From Sindora glabra (lineage: Eukaryota; Streptophyta; Magnoliopsida; Fabales; Fabaceae): a DNA stretch of 64,000 nt. Of this stretch, positions 12,302 through 24,330 are shown piece by piece. The stretch lies in contig CM035230.1 in assembly GCA_020226215.1 (NCBI GenBank), forward strand, positions 7,897,501 to 7,961,500, written 5' to 3'. The notes under the pieces are model-generated. The model was given only the letters and a program-made list of their open reading frames with translations. It made no database searches and was not told the DNA's origin. A program made the position numbers and the translations under genes. The number at the start of each line of letters is the position of its first letter. Within the stretch, counting starts at the first letter, position 1.

Positions 12302-13737
12302 TGCTATTGCATCCTCCTTAGAATTTTTATTAATTTAGGACCTTATTATGATCTTATCTAAAAAAGTAATTAATAAATTTTAACATATGAATAAAATTGT
12401 TTTAAAAAACTCTATGTGGAATGTGTAAATTTTAGGAAATAAATCAAGAATAAGACATTAAGGAAAAAATATTAATTAAATAACATGCACCGCATAAAAC
12501 TTTTAGTTAAATAGAAAATAAGTTACTAGAGTTAATTTCAAATGGAAAATCTAAGAGGTTTAATTAAGGAAAATTGCACTAAGTAAAAATAATGAAGGTT
12601 TTATTAGAAATAAGTCTATGAGTAAGGATAAGATTTAGGGTAAAAAGATGAAATTACCCCTACCCTAGTTCTTTTAACTTTACCCTTTCCCCTTCACTCC
12701 CTTTATTCTAAGATTTTCCAAAAACACTTCTTATATTATCCTTTTCCTCTCTTCTTCTACTCCATCTTAAATCAAGTTATTTGAGGCTTGATTTCCATTA
12801 AATTCCTACATAATCCAAGTAAGACTACTTAAATCTTTATTAATCTTAAGCATTTCTATCATTTTTTCAAGATTTAGGTAAAGTGTAATAATTGAGTTAA
12901 AAAAAGGGAAAATGGAACCCTAACTCTTAAATTGTTCATTTTGAATCATAAAGAGCTATCAATCAAGAACTTTAACCTCTCAATCTCATCTCTAAACTAA
13001 GTGATTAAACATCCTAACATAAATTTATTGATTTGAATAATTTTGTTTAAATTATGCATATATTTTAGGTTTTAAGTCTTTTATGAGAAATATATTGATT
13101 GATAATGTTAAATGAATGGTAGATTGGAAATAGTGTTTAATGACTTAGGATATTAGTTAATGGATTAGAATGATTTAAATAAGAAATTATGTTTTTTAAG
13201 GGCTGATGAATAGTAAAAATGTGAGAAATATCCTAAATCTTAATGAGGTAGTCAACTACCTAGGCCAAGAATTATTCTCTAACCTCCTATGTTATACTAT
13301 ATAGTTGACTATTCCAAATTACTAGTAATTAACTATATAGTCAACTATTAGTTAGTTGAGCTGCTTTGTGACCACCAATATTTAACTATATATTTAACTC
13401 TTGATAGGTAGAGTTACTCCATAAACTCTTATCCTTTACTATATAATAGATTATAGGTGTAATATCCCAAGTTTAAATTTTAAATTTTATAAATATTGAC
13501 ACTTATGGATAAGTATTTATTTATTTATACTTGGTTTTAAATTATTTTCCATGTTAATGGTTTTGGAACATTGAAAATCATACTGATGATAATATTCAAA
13601 AAATATTTATTTTTATATGGCTATTATTAATTTGAGGTTTGTTTAAATATTTTCTATGAAGATTTTCTCACAAGTATGAAATATTTTTAGAAGTGAGGAA
13701 TATTAAATTCATTACTTGAAGTTGAAATAATCATGTT

Positions 13738-14185
13738 AGGAACTGTAAACTTTTCAAGTTAGTACAAGTATATAAAAATATATTAGTAGAAGATAGAAAT
13801 AACCAAATTAAGAATTCAAATAAAATTAGTGTTTATGGAAATAGGTTTCATGCTTCTATTATTTTTGTCTTTTTCAATTGTTTTTTTTAGGATTTTCATC
13901 ACCCTTTCTCTCTACTCTTCAAAATTTTCTTTTTTCTCAATTGTTGCTCCTCATTTTCTCGATTCTCCTTCTCTCCAACATCCTAGTGGATTGAATAAAG
14001 AGTTGCTCAACCATTTTACTTCAAGATTCATTCGGCTGAGTTGATATTAGGTGTGGGAGTTCCTCTTTCAGCTTCTTTCTAATTGTGGCAAGTATGAAAT
14101 ATAGTGGAGGATGCCAACCTGCATTTTACAATGAGCTTCCATTCAATTTTGCTCTCATCAAACTTGTGGCAGCATTTTTGCTGCT
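13738..14185 (+). repeat. Left arm of an inverted duplication inside a solo LTR
   Basis: This arm matches the reverse complement of 15915-16665. Shared words include TTTTCAAGTTAGTACAAGTA, ATTAGTGTTTATGGAAAT, CTCTCCAACATC, ACTTCAAGATTCATT and TGGCAAGTATGA. The arm lacks about 330 bp present in the other copy, between CCAACATC and TTGCTCAACCATT. Confidence 0.85.
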
Positions 14186-15914
14186 AGTGAGCTAAGAATG
14201 TTTTCTTCAAACAATAGTAAAGTTACGCTCAAGCCTCTTTGTAATTTTTATTATTTTATGAAATCTAAAAAAAAAATCCACTTGTATATGTATTACGGGT
14301 TTTTTGGCAATATTTTTAAAAATACCATTTTTATGTTATAGAATGATAAAGTGATTGAAGCTTTAGTATTTTATTTTGAATTTAGATTAAATTGCTATAA
14401 TAGTGTATTGAGCTATATATATTTTGAAAATGCTATATATTCACAATCATAAATTTGGAAAAAATGTGTATATATATACTTTAAGAAATATAAATGATAA
14501 ATTGGAAGCATAAAAGTATTACGTTACAAAATGTTGATAAAATATTATTGGAATATGACTAGAGTATAAAGTATCCATACTTTGGTTGATCTATATTGAT
14601 TTAAAAAGATTTCTATAATAAGAAGTATTTTAAATTTTAAAAGTTAATATTAGAAAACAAAAAGAACCTATAAACTTAGAAATTATCATATTATGGTTTG
14701 AGTATAGAATCATGATAGTTGGAAAAGAGATATGTAATACTCATATAAGTAATGCTTGTTTATTAATAAATTACTCTTGCAAATTATAAATAGGAAGATG
14801 AGATGCAAGTTGAACTGGGTTGCTTTGGAACTTTCAAGATGGATTAATGATAGTAGGTGAGTATATATCTCACTATTGATTTTATTTTAATATAAAATGA
14901 CTTAATTGTATTCTTCTTATTAGTAATATAGATTTCATATTTATTGTATGAACTTAATTTCATGATATAAGAATAATTAGCTATTGATAAATGATAGTTA
15001 ATTAGAGTGTGCAGTGAAAGTGTGGTTATGTCATTACTAGCTTTTGACTAATTAATTATGATAGGATTGCAATAGATCATATTATGATTATGTTATATGC
15101 TTTAATTACCCATAATTATTGAATAATTGTCTATGTAGGATTGTATTGGATTTAGTGATATAAATAGAATAAAGCTCGAGTGAATTGACTATAATATGAA
15201 CTAAGCCTTATAAGGCATTGGAAAATTGACAACTGTGCTAGAGCAATGACATCAGATATTGTGATTTGTGATGAAGAGATATACCAAAAATCAAATGGGA
15301 AATTCCTGGCTTATAGTTGTGATGGATATAAGATTGATCTGAGAGCTGAATGGAAAATTCCTAATAAGTAGTTGAGAAAAGCATGGACTTGATCCTGAAA
15401 TTAAAAGGGCGACTATATATATGGTTATTATAACCAAATATGTTCATGGATGTCATTGTTAGACATGAATGTAAAGGCATGATGTGACTATGATGATTCG
15501 CTTGTATTTTAGCCCTAAGGATTGTTTATGATTGTATTGTTTACCCAATGTGGGTAATGTGTATTGTGTTGATAATGTTGTGTATTATCAAATAGTTGTA
15601 CCTTCCATGAGTTTTGTGCACAAGAGCTCTCATTCTAAGAGTTAGTTTTATAGGTTGCAAAAATCCAAGAAATTGGTTAATTAATAGTTTCTTATTTATT
15701 ACATGATTAACTTATGATTATTATATGTAAAATTGGTCTCCTATTAAACTATGATGGATATATGCTCACTAAATTTTTGTAACTCATCCTATTGTATTTT
15801 CAATATTTTCAAGTTAAGACATAAGCTTGTTGCATTTTTTTATGCTTTTACGGAGATTAAAGGCCACCTAATAAAAAGGATTTGACGATTGGAATCTCTT
15901 TTCAGTTAAGATTT

Positions 15915-16665
15915 GTTGTAGCTCTGGTGAGAGTAGAATCAAATAACAACTCACCATAGGATATAGGTTAGCATCCTCCACCATACCTCATACTTGCCAT
16001 AATTGGGAGGAAGCTAAAGGAGGAGCTCCAACACCTAACAATAGCTCAGCTAAATGAATCTTGAAGTAGAATGGTTGAACAACTTTCTATCTGATCTGTT
16101 GGTGATTTGCCCTATTTAGAATCTCCCTATCGTGATTGAAGGTTACTACTCGATGAAGAAATATATGCATAACCATTACAGCTTACAATGGCAATGGTAG
16201 CATAATGCACTCCAAGGATGCCCCAAGTGGCAAGTTAGTGAGAGACGAAATAGTTATAGAAGAAACAAAGAGGGGAGAGAGTATTGGTGCTATTGGGAAA
16301 AGAGAGACATGAATTCTATTTTTCTTTTGGAGAGAAGCTATTTGAAATAAAGACAATAAAAAAGAGGGAAAACATCATAAAAATAAGAGAAAAGAAAAGC
16401 TTAAAAATTAAGAAAGAAGATGTTGGAGAGAGGGAAAACTAAGAAAAAGAGGGGTAGCAACTGAGAGAAAAGAAAAATATAAAGAGTGGAGAGAAAAGGT
16501 GATGGAAATCCTAAAAAAATTAGCTAAAAAGGGAAAAAATAATAGAAACATGAAACCCATTTCCATAAACACTAATTTTTTTTTTAATTCTTAATTTGGT
16601 TTCTATCTTCCACCAATATATTTTTATATACTTGTACTAACTTGAAAATTTTACAAACCAGCATT
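15915..16665 (-). repeat. Right arm of the inverted duplication, an extra segment of the LTR
   Basis: Other family 1 copies have nothing comparable between the blocks matching 15890 and 16700 (compare 47100-47170), so this segment was added to this copy, reversed. It is longer than the left arm and so cannot be a simple copy of its present state. It may derive from another family 1 element, or the left arm may have lost DNA afterwards. Confidence 0.8.
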
Positions 16666-18368
16666 TAAGATAAGAAAGTTGCTTATCCATCAATTAATGC
16701 ATTGTATTGCTTATTTATATATAAGCTTGAGACTTGTATAGTCTTATATGGATGTTAAATACTGTTGTATCTAAAATAAAGCATGTTTTGAATTATAGGG
16801 TGTATAATCTTTAGGAAGTATCTAAAAAACAAGAGAGGCTTTGTCTATTTTTCCCAAAAAAAATTTAAAGAAAATTACAAGTCTCCTTGAAATTTGGAAA
16901 CTCCCATTGGATAAGAATTTAGGTAAAAAGAGAGAAAAATTGTTAAGGCTTATAGAAACCAATAACAAGATCTACGCCGATCACGATCAAGACAAGTCAT
17001 GACAATAGGTGTTAGATTTTGTTTTTAGACACCTATAATCGATTATATAGCTAATTATTTGCTTGTTACATGATAGAATCACATGTGTTGTATTATTGAC
17101 TTGTACTTTACTTCCTAAATCATAAAAGGATATTTATAAATAACTTGAATTGCAAATAAAAAGAAGTTAAATATGTAAAAGGTTTAGATTTATGTCTAGA
17201 AAAAGAATATGTGATTAACCATCTGTTATACCATATACTTTGAGAATCTAAGATCTTGTGACTTGTTAGGAAAGAATCAATGTTAAATAATCTTGCTTGC
17301 TTAATTATTTATGTATGAGGGTAATGATACTTATATTGTAAATGTTCATTTGATATAATGGTTAAGAATAAATTATAATGTATATTTGTTTATAGAAGAA
17401 TGTTGAATTTGAAATTATGGATGAGATTAGCTAGTTTTCATATTTGCTTATGTAATAAGTGATGATGGAAATGTATTATATGGGCATGTATTAATGAAAT
17501 GGGGTTATTGGTGAATGTAATTGTATTTCATATTCATATTGTTTGTATGGCTTATGGTATTAATGCTAATGATTGTAAAATGGGATTGTTCATTCTTGGT
17601 GAGACTAATTATATGGAATCATGAAAAATGCAATGGTAATAATAAGATATAAGCAAAATTATCATGAGGAATAAGGATGGTTTGAAAGGATAATGATGGG
17701 TTTATTAAATTGTTTATTGCAGGGTATAAGGATAGTTTAAAGGATAAGGTAGGGTTGTAGGGGTAAGCTAAACCTCAAAGTCACAAGGAAACTTGATTAC
17801 TTTCCTATATGTTACTTACTCTATGCATGGCATTCTATGACCATCATGTTATCTTATGACTACAATATGTGTATAGTACAATGATAAGGTTATGATGTAA
17901 ATATAAGGAGATTTGTGATGTACTTGAATGAATACATATACTTTCATGATGGCATTTATGAATGCTAACGCTTATGTTTGAAATTCATTTAATACCAATA
18001 GAAGTTGTCCTTTGATATATATTCCTAGAGCATTTAGGTTTTACAAGAGGGTAAATCCGATGGATAAGTTTAGGATTATTTTTCATGCTTAACTATGTTT
18101 GGTTGTTTACTCATTAGGCCCTAGATTTATCCCTCTGTGTATTTTCTTTGCAAATACTTAGGTCAAATTTCTACCATTACTTCAAAGACTAAATCTAAAG
18201 ATATGGCTTAGGCAATATTGGATAGTTATTGTAGATGTTTTAGGCCTTCATCTATATAGGGTGAAAAGGATAAATAGCTATTTCCTTCTGTAATCAGATT
18301 ACTACTTAAATGAGAATAACTTATTCATCTTTTCATTCACATGAAAATCTTACCTTGAATCTTATGTG

Positions 18369-18372
<4 letters not shown>

Positions 18373-18456
<84 letters not shown>
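18373..18456. repeat. Compound microsatellite (AT)22(GT)20
   Basis: (AT)n runs 18373-18416 and changes directly into (GT)n at 18417-18456. The short plus-strand frame over this stretch is only the translation of the dinucleotides. Confidence 0.97.
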
Positions 18457-18459
<3 letters not shown>

Positions 18460-18603
18460 AGTAAAATGGGGTTTAGATTAAAGGAAACCAAGTAACGAAT
18501 TTTGTACTAGTCACAACTAGGGTTAGGTTATGATATAATGTATAAACATCGAAATGCAAATCCATTCACATCACTATTCATTAATCTTTGTATTACCACT
18601 GCT

Positions 18604-20226
18604 TAATCATAACATTTTTAAGTCATTCAATAGATATCAAATAAAAGAAAAAAACTAAAGCATGTAAATAGTAACTATTGATTATCCTTATTCTTTTACA
18701 AACTTAACCTTATCCTTCCAAGTTTAGCCTTATGCTTTCAAAAATAGGCACATGGATCCAATACATATAGCTATAATATGAATAATGCCTTCCCTTAACA
18801 TCATTAAATTGCTCATGGCACAAATTAATGAGTATTCAACAAATGCCTTAGCTAGCACTTCAATCAAGCCATAACATAATAATGACATCTTAATTCCATA
18901 CTTATGCATAAACTTTCATATTCATATACACAGACATGGCCATAGGAGGTCTATCAATTCAAATATAACATTTAAGCTTAACTCCCAAATTTACTTAGTA
19001 TAACAAACCTAATCATTGCATTTTCCATAACAAACCCAATCATTGCATTTTCCTTTCATCTTGTAATCACAAGCATGTTCACACTCTTATTTGTATTTAA
19101 ATATTCATATTAAGGTAATCCATTTTCATCTTACATCAATAAGATACTATAATGTCATTTAAATTTATTGAATATTTAATTGTATAAAAGAAACAGGGTA
19201 ATAATCCACTATATTAAGGTGTAGTTCACTATGCTAGGATATAATCCCTTATGTAATCCACTGTGTCAACATAAAAAGCAATCTTAAGAGGGAATAATTA
19301 ACTACATAATCCACTATGTTAGGGTATAGTCCATTGCATAATTCATTATGTTAGTCTAAACAGTAGCTTTGCTAGGCATAATCGACTATAACTTCACAAT
19401 TTATAGGTTTTTGTGCCAAATTACTATTTATCTACCACAAACAACCCCCAAATCTCATTTTCAACATATAATCTCATAACTAGACTATCAAAACTTATAA
19501 TAAACACTACAAAATAACAAGATTCATTAATAACACTTCAAATTCAAGCTTAAAACACAAATTTCATACAAATCTCTATAAAGCATATAAAGAACCAAAT
19601 ATATATCAAATGATTAGTATAAGCTTAAATTTAGGTACAATGTTACTAACCTTTTTTGAGAAAGGTATTAGCTAGAAGAATTTATAGTTTGAGAGCTCTT
19701 AATCATCCAAAAACCAAATTATTAAAGTTAAGGCTTAAAATCCGCTTTTTTAAACTAAAATACATCATTCTCACTAAATCTAAAGGAAAAATAGAGATGA
19801 AGTGTTGCAAAGATTAGAGTTTAAGAGGCCTTACCTCGTGATAATTGAAGATTGTTAGTGATTGATGAAGATTTTCTTAGATTGGATGATAAGATAAGAA
19901 GGGGAAAAGAAGGAGGAGGGTTTAAAATGCATATGTTGGTAGGAGAAATGAATGAAGATGAAGATTGAGAAAATAAAAGGGAATATAATCGAGGGCATTT
20001 TTGAAAAAATGGCCTAAATCTCCTACACACTCAATCATTTAACCTTAAACATACGAAACGTTCTAAACATAACCTTTCATCCCCTTTTTCCTTAACTATT
20101 TCACTTAAACATATCAATTCCATTCAAATAATTAATTATTCCATGCTCAAAATTTTTATCCTATATTTCTTTATATAAGTATATTATTCTTATACAAACA
20201 ATGTAAATTTTTAGGGGGATGTAACA
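18604..20226 (-). mobile_element. Solo LTR, family 3, minus strand, TSD YTGCT
   Basis: On the minus strand the element starts TGTTACATCCCCC (plus-strand 20226 leftward) and ends GTTATGATTA at 18604. Flanks are CTGCT (18599-18603) and TTGCT (20227-20231), four of five matching. At 1623 bp it is shorter than other family 3 LTRs, so it has probably lost internal DNA. The TTCTTTTACAAACTTAACCTTATCC block (18690) is the reverse of the family 3 GGATAAGGTTAAG region. The minus frame at 19821-20030 is low-complexity and not a gene. Confidence 0.68.
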
Positions 20227-20231
20227 TTGCT

Positions 20232-20828
20232 AGAGAATGCATATGGCATACTATGATTAAGGCCGAGAAACTATTGATATAATGGAATGCATATGGTGCA
20301 AACAAGGTAATGATTTCATCATTAGTAACTCTATTTTATTATAATGTTCAAAACTTTTTTACAATGCAATATTATTCATATTAGGAGGAAGATGGAAAGA
20401 AGGCCACTAATCATCATATTAATTTATTAAAGTAATCATTTTTATTTTTTTAAAGACACATGTTTCATGTTTTCTAGGGGAGACGTTTCTTAATTATATA
20501 TAGAGATCATGATGTTGATACATATCCAAGTAATCAAACTAGTATGACTAAAATTAATCTTGCTAATTTCCTTAAACATAAAAACAAAATACCTCCTCTT
20601 GGTTTAGAGTGAAATTAATTGAATTGACTTATTGAATGTGTATTATTTATTATTGAATAAAGAATAAGGATTGAATATTTCATTAAACACTATTATAGAA
20701 TTATTAATAAATAAGTGTTTAGCAAATTATATGTCAATTTTTAATTGATGTCTAACCGAGTGTCATTATAAATATGTTATAACATCAATTATATAATTAA
20801 TGTGAAAAATGAAAATAATGTTGGTTCT
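20232..20828. other. Unresolved AT-rich stretch, possibly a DNA-transposon remnant
   Basis: No gene is visible. The phrase GAATGCATATGG occurs twice, at 20236 and 20285. The piece 20740-20800 has alternating ATTGATGT and ATAACATCAAT words like subterminal repeats of CACTA elements. Short exon-like blocks (20245-20310, 20395-20430, 20475-20610) are separated by intron-like AT-rich DNA, but I cannot assign them to a family. Confidence 0.3.
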
Positions 20829-21427
20829 TATGGGTGCTAAATAAAAACACTAGGTCAAATCAAGATAAAGTTTGTGCAAGTCCAATTTATTTAAGCCTAT
20901 ATTTTTAACAAGCCTATCTAAAGTGGTTTAATCCATTTATAAAGTTTATCGAAGTGGTCCACAAGCCTATCCAATTTTAAATTTTTTTTTATATTTTATA
21001 TTTTATTATTTATTATGTTTTCTATGTTATTATATTTGTTATTTCATTTTTATATTTTTTATTTTATTTTTATATTTATTTTTATGTTTGTTATTTATTT
21101 AATTTTTGTTATAATCATTTTAAGTAATTGAGTTCAATTTTTTTCAATTGGATTGTGTTTTATATTAAGTTCTAATGTAAAAATAGTTAATAAATTACTT
21201 TATTTTTTTAACACAAATACTATTTAAATTATTAAGTATAAAAATATTTTTTAAAAAAATTTTGGGTCCATTTAAGCCCTAAGTTGATCTTACTTATTTA
21301 AGTTTGGTCCATTTAGTCTATTGCTCACTGAACCAAACCCTTTTAAGCCTGTTTTTCTAACGGACCTAATTTTTCCTCGTTTGTTTTGCATAAAACCCAA
21401 GGACCATAGGCCAGCTTTGCATCCCTA
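20829..21427. mobile_element. hAT-like MITE with an 8-bp TSD
   Basis: The ends are imperfect inverted repeats: TATGGGTGCTAA at 20829 and, reversed from 21427, TAGGGATGCAAA (9 of 12). Flanking octamers TTGGTTCT (20821-20828) and TCAGTTCT (21428-21435) agree at six of eight positions, as expected of a decayed hAT target duplication. The interior repeats phrases such as AAGCCTAT, GGTCCA and TTTAAGCC, typical of plant hAT MITEs whose ends resemble TAGGGGTGNNAA. It is 599 bp and has no transposase. Confidence 0.55.
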
Positions 21428-21435
21428 TCAGTTCT

Positions 21436-22500
21436 GATGTTGAATAAACATTTATTGTTTCTTCATAGGACATAGATCTTTTTAACATGCAACAAAAAAC
21501 TAATATATTACAATTATCAAATAGCTAAAGCATGGTTATTAATGGATAACTAGGAGAAAATGCCCATTAAATATATTATAAGAAAACCCATTAGACTTTA
21601 TTTTTAAAATTTATAGAAGTTTTTCTTTTAACAAAAAGGCTATTTGAGGTTCATTAGGATTTTAGTGTAAAGGAGAGCCTTTTGCTACAAAACCCATTAA
21701 AATCTTATAGAAATCAAAGAAGCCTATATGAGAAATTTGTTAAAAAATTGAAGGAAATTTTGTAACACATACAATGCCAAATTAGAAGCCAGAAATGTTC
21801 ATTATGTTGTATGTGTTATAAAAGAGTAATAACTTGATGAAATTAAGGGTAAGTTATTGAGCATTGTGTGAACATGGATTAGTAAAGTAAAATGTCTTTC
21901 TTGAGATTTCGAAAGACTTTTGTTCACGCCACTTCATATTTCAAAGATTCTTAAGATTTTCTTAGATTTACAATTAACTTAATCACCAATAAATGGACAC
22001 TTCTCGCTCATAATTATAATTATGTAATGAGTTTGAACCTTGTTGATTTTTCTAAAATCAAGGAAGAACTAAAAGATTCAAGAAAATAAGTTTTGAAAAT
22101 TAAAAAGAGATAGGATTATTTTGGTACCAAAATTTTGAATTCTAAACTTCATTTCACATATAAAGTTTGAAAATATTATAAGGAATTATGAAGGAAACAA
22201 TTTAGTTTTACAAATTTGAAAATAGCTTTAGAATTACCAAAATTCATTGGTTTTGAATTATATGAAGTTTTTCATGGAAAAACCATTTTTTAGCATAGCT
22301 TAGTATAAGTTTGAACTTTATTATTAATAACACATGTTATGAATAAATGAATACTATATTTGATGAAATCTAATTGGATCTTGCTTTAGGTTTGCAAGAA
22401 AATCGTGGTGATTTACAAAATATTGACTATATTATTTCTTTCTTTTTATGCCTCTTAGTGTGTTTCATATGCCTAATTTTATGAATTTGACCTTATTATT
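21436..22500. other. AT-rich intergenic DNA, no recognisable feature
   Basis: I see no coding frame, RNA gene or element end here. The sequence runs with many A/T homopolymers and may be decayed repeat. Confidence 0.4.
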
Positions 22501-23790
22501 TGAATGGGTGTTGAAATTTTAATATTTAAAAACTATTCAGTTAATGCTAGATTTTTATATTATTTGAGGTTTTAAGCTACAACTTAAGTTCTTGATATCA
22601 AAATTAGGTAATCTTTTTATTATTAAAAGCCTAAAGAAAGCTCTAAAACTTTCATGTTTGTCCCAAGCTCAATTTAGACATTTGGAAGGTTGAAAATGGC
22701 TATGAAGTGAATGCTTTATTCTTGTCCAAGGTAAACCAATCTCAATTTTTAGGCTATAATTAGAGCTTTAAAAGGTCCAATTAAGGTGAAACTCATGCCC
22801 AAAGTCGCTTAAGAGCTAGCTAACAACTTTCATGTTTGGGGTTTAGTAAAGCTACATTATTTTGATGGTCAAACATAGGTTAAAATCTAAGTAATGTAAA
22901 TTGCTACAATAAAACAGTTAGTAAATTAAATTATAAATTGGGATATGGGCTTCTAAAATTAGCAAGGTCCTATTCTTTATCTTATTTTAGATAACAACTC
23001 TTCTTCTCTCTAATTTTCATTATATCCCATTATGGGTAGCTAATTTTCCTTCAAAGTTCAAGGGTTTAAGCACTCCTAATTCAATTTGATTTAAGGCTTC
23101 TCTCTTCAATTTGTTTATAATTCTTTCACCTCTTGATTTTATATTCTTTATTGATTAAGATTACTTTGATTATTAACTAATAAGGCCCATTAGTTAATTA
23201 TTCTCAGTAATTTAATGTTATATGATTGATCATTTTTTAATCTTGCTTGTAGAATCAAGATGATTAATTATAAATGAGTAGTAAATATATATATGAATTT
23301 TTCTTGTTAATTATAAATGTTTATGAAATTAGAAAATAAATTTAGCAATTATCACTTTTAGAATTGTTAATTTGGCTTAACTTGGTTCTAAATGCTTAAA
23401 AATATTATTAACTAAATTTAGTTGCTTATTTTGAATTGAATGAGTAAGAAAGGATTGACTAGTTGCTTGTTCTAGTTAATCTATATTTAACATTTGTATG
23501 ACTGCTATTGACTTCAGGATATTCATTAGTTAAGTGTTTGAATGGTAAAATAAATTGTTAAGTGCTAATAAAGAATTTAACAATTAGAGTGTGAAAAAAT
23601 TTAAACCTAATTTTTCTCACCATTCTATATCTAATTCTTCTTTAAATTGCCCATTTAAAACTACTTTTAAAAAAACCTTTCTTTATATTATATTTTATTA
23701 ATTATCTCTATTCCCTTAGGTTCGACTCGAACTTTCCCTATCGACGATTTTGTGCAAGTTTAGTTAATAATTTTGATGTGAAATAATATG
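22500..23790 (+). mobile_element. Tat/Athila-like LTR remnant, boundaries uncertain
   Basis: Near 22820 the phrase CAACTTTCATGTTTGGGGTT and near 23712 the phrase CCCTTAGGTTCGACTCGAAC followed by ATTTTGTGCAAG resemble LTR or leader stretches of plant Tat/Athila-type gypsy elements, from memory of that group. Between them lies T-rich sequence with TTAATTG words. No TG/CA ends or TSD could be located, and no protein supports the assignment. Confidence 0.33.
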
Positions 23791-23802
23791 CATCATATGA
23801 CC

Positions 23803-23812
<10 letters not shown>

Positions 23813-23836
<24 letters not shown>

Positions 23837-23838
23837 TT
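23813..23838. repeat. (CA)13 microsatellite
   Basis: A clean CA run follows a short (CA)3 at 23805. The short frame translating it as Thr-His repeats is not a gene. Confidence 0.95.
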
Positions 23839-23839
23839 T

Positions 23840-24277
23840 TCAACATTCTTCAATTACATAAGCATGACCCTAATGTCTCCTTTAAGCAAGAAAACCTTTC
23901 CTATATAAACCTTATTATTCTCAACACTTCACACACCCTAACACATAAACCTACTATTTCATGCTTTTTCAGTTAAAAGAAATTCTCCAACTTTGTTATC
24001 TTTTCAACACTTTTCTTTATACTTTCACAAAAACTTTAACTTGCTTCTTCATCTTGAATTATTGTACTTAGTTCAAGGAAAAATTATTTTCTTGTTCCAA
24101 CCAAGGTAAAAACCTCTCTCTTTTTTATAATTTAAATTCTTATGTTTCCTTAAAATTCTATTACTAATATTTTCTTTAGAATAGAAATATGAAATTTTGG
24201 ATTTTTACATGCCTCTTTTAGGAATTAATTAAGCAATAGTGAGTGGAAATTTTCCCTTCTTTTAGGATTTTGCTAAG

Positions 24278-24330
<53 letters not shown>

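Larger units (their letters stand above)
13458..17004 (+). mobile_element. Solo LTR, family 1, TSD ATAGG, with an internal inverted duplication
   Basis: Starts TGTAATATCCCAAG at 13458 and ends AAGTCATGACA at 17004, with identical ATAGG at 13453-13457 and 17005-17009. It is 3547 bp and is nested in the family 3 LTR. Landmarks shared with the other family 1 copies are GGTGAGTATATATCTCACTA (14855), TATGCTCACTAA (15763), a GTGTATAATCTTTAGGAAGT block near 16800 and the 3' block AAGATCTACGCCGATCACG (16969). It also holds about 0.75 kb in reverse orientation near the 3' end. The plus-strand frame at 13829-14044 lies in its pyrimidine-rich part and is not a gene. Confidence 0.87.
12302..18535 (+). 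mobile_element. 3' LTR, family 3, interrupted by a solo LTR
   Basis: Starts TGCTATTGCATCCTCC and ends near GGTTAGGTTATGATA at 18535. Without the nested element (13458-17009, one TSD copy included) it is about 2.68 kb. It shares with 42178-48018 the start, a pyrimidine-rich stretch (12650-12760) and the TAGTTGACTAT words (13250-13400 versus 43110-43240). It also shares the GATAAGG block (17740 versus 43620). The (AT)n(GT)n microsatellite at 18373-18456 lies near its end. No gene is present. Confidence 0.6.

Noticed and set aside
18310..18495. Open frame of 61 codons
   Set aside because: Half of it is translated (AT)n and (GT)n microsatellite.
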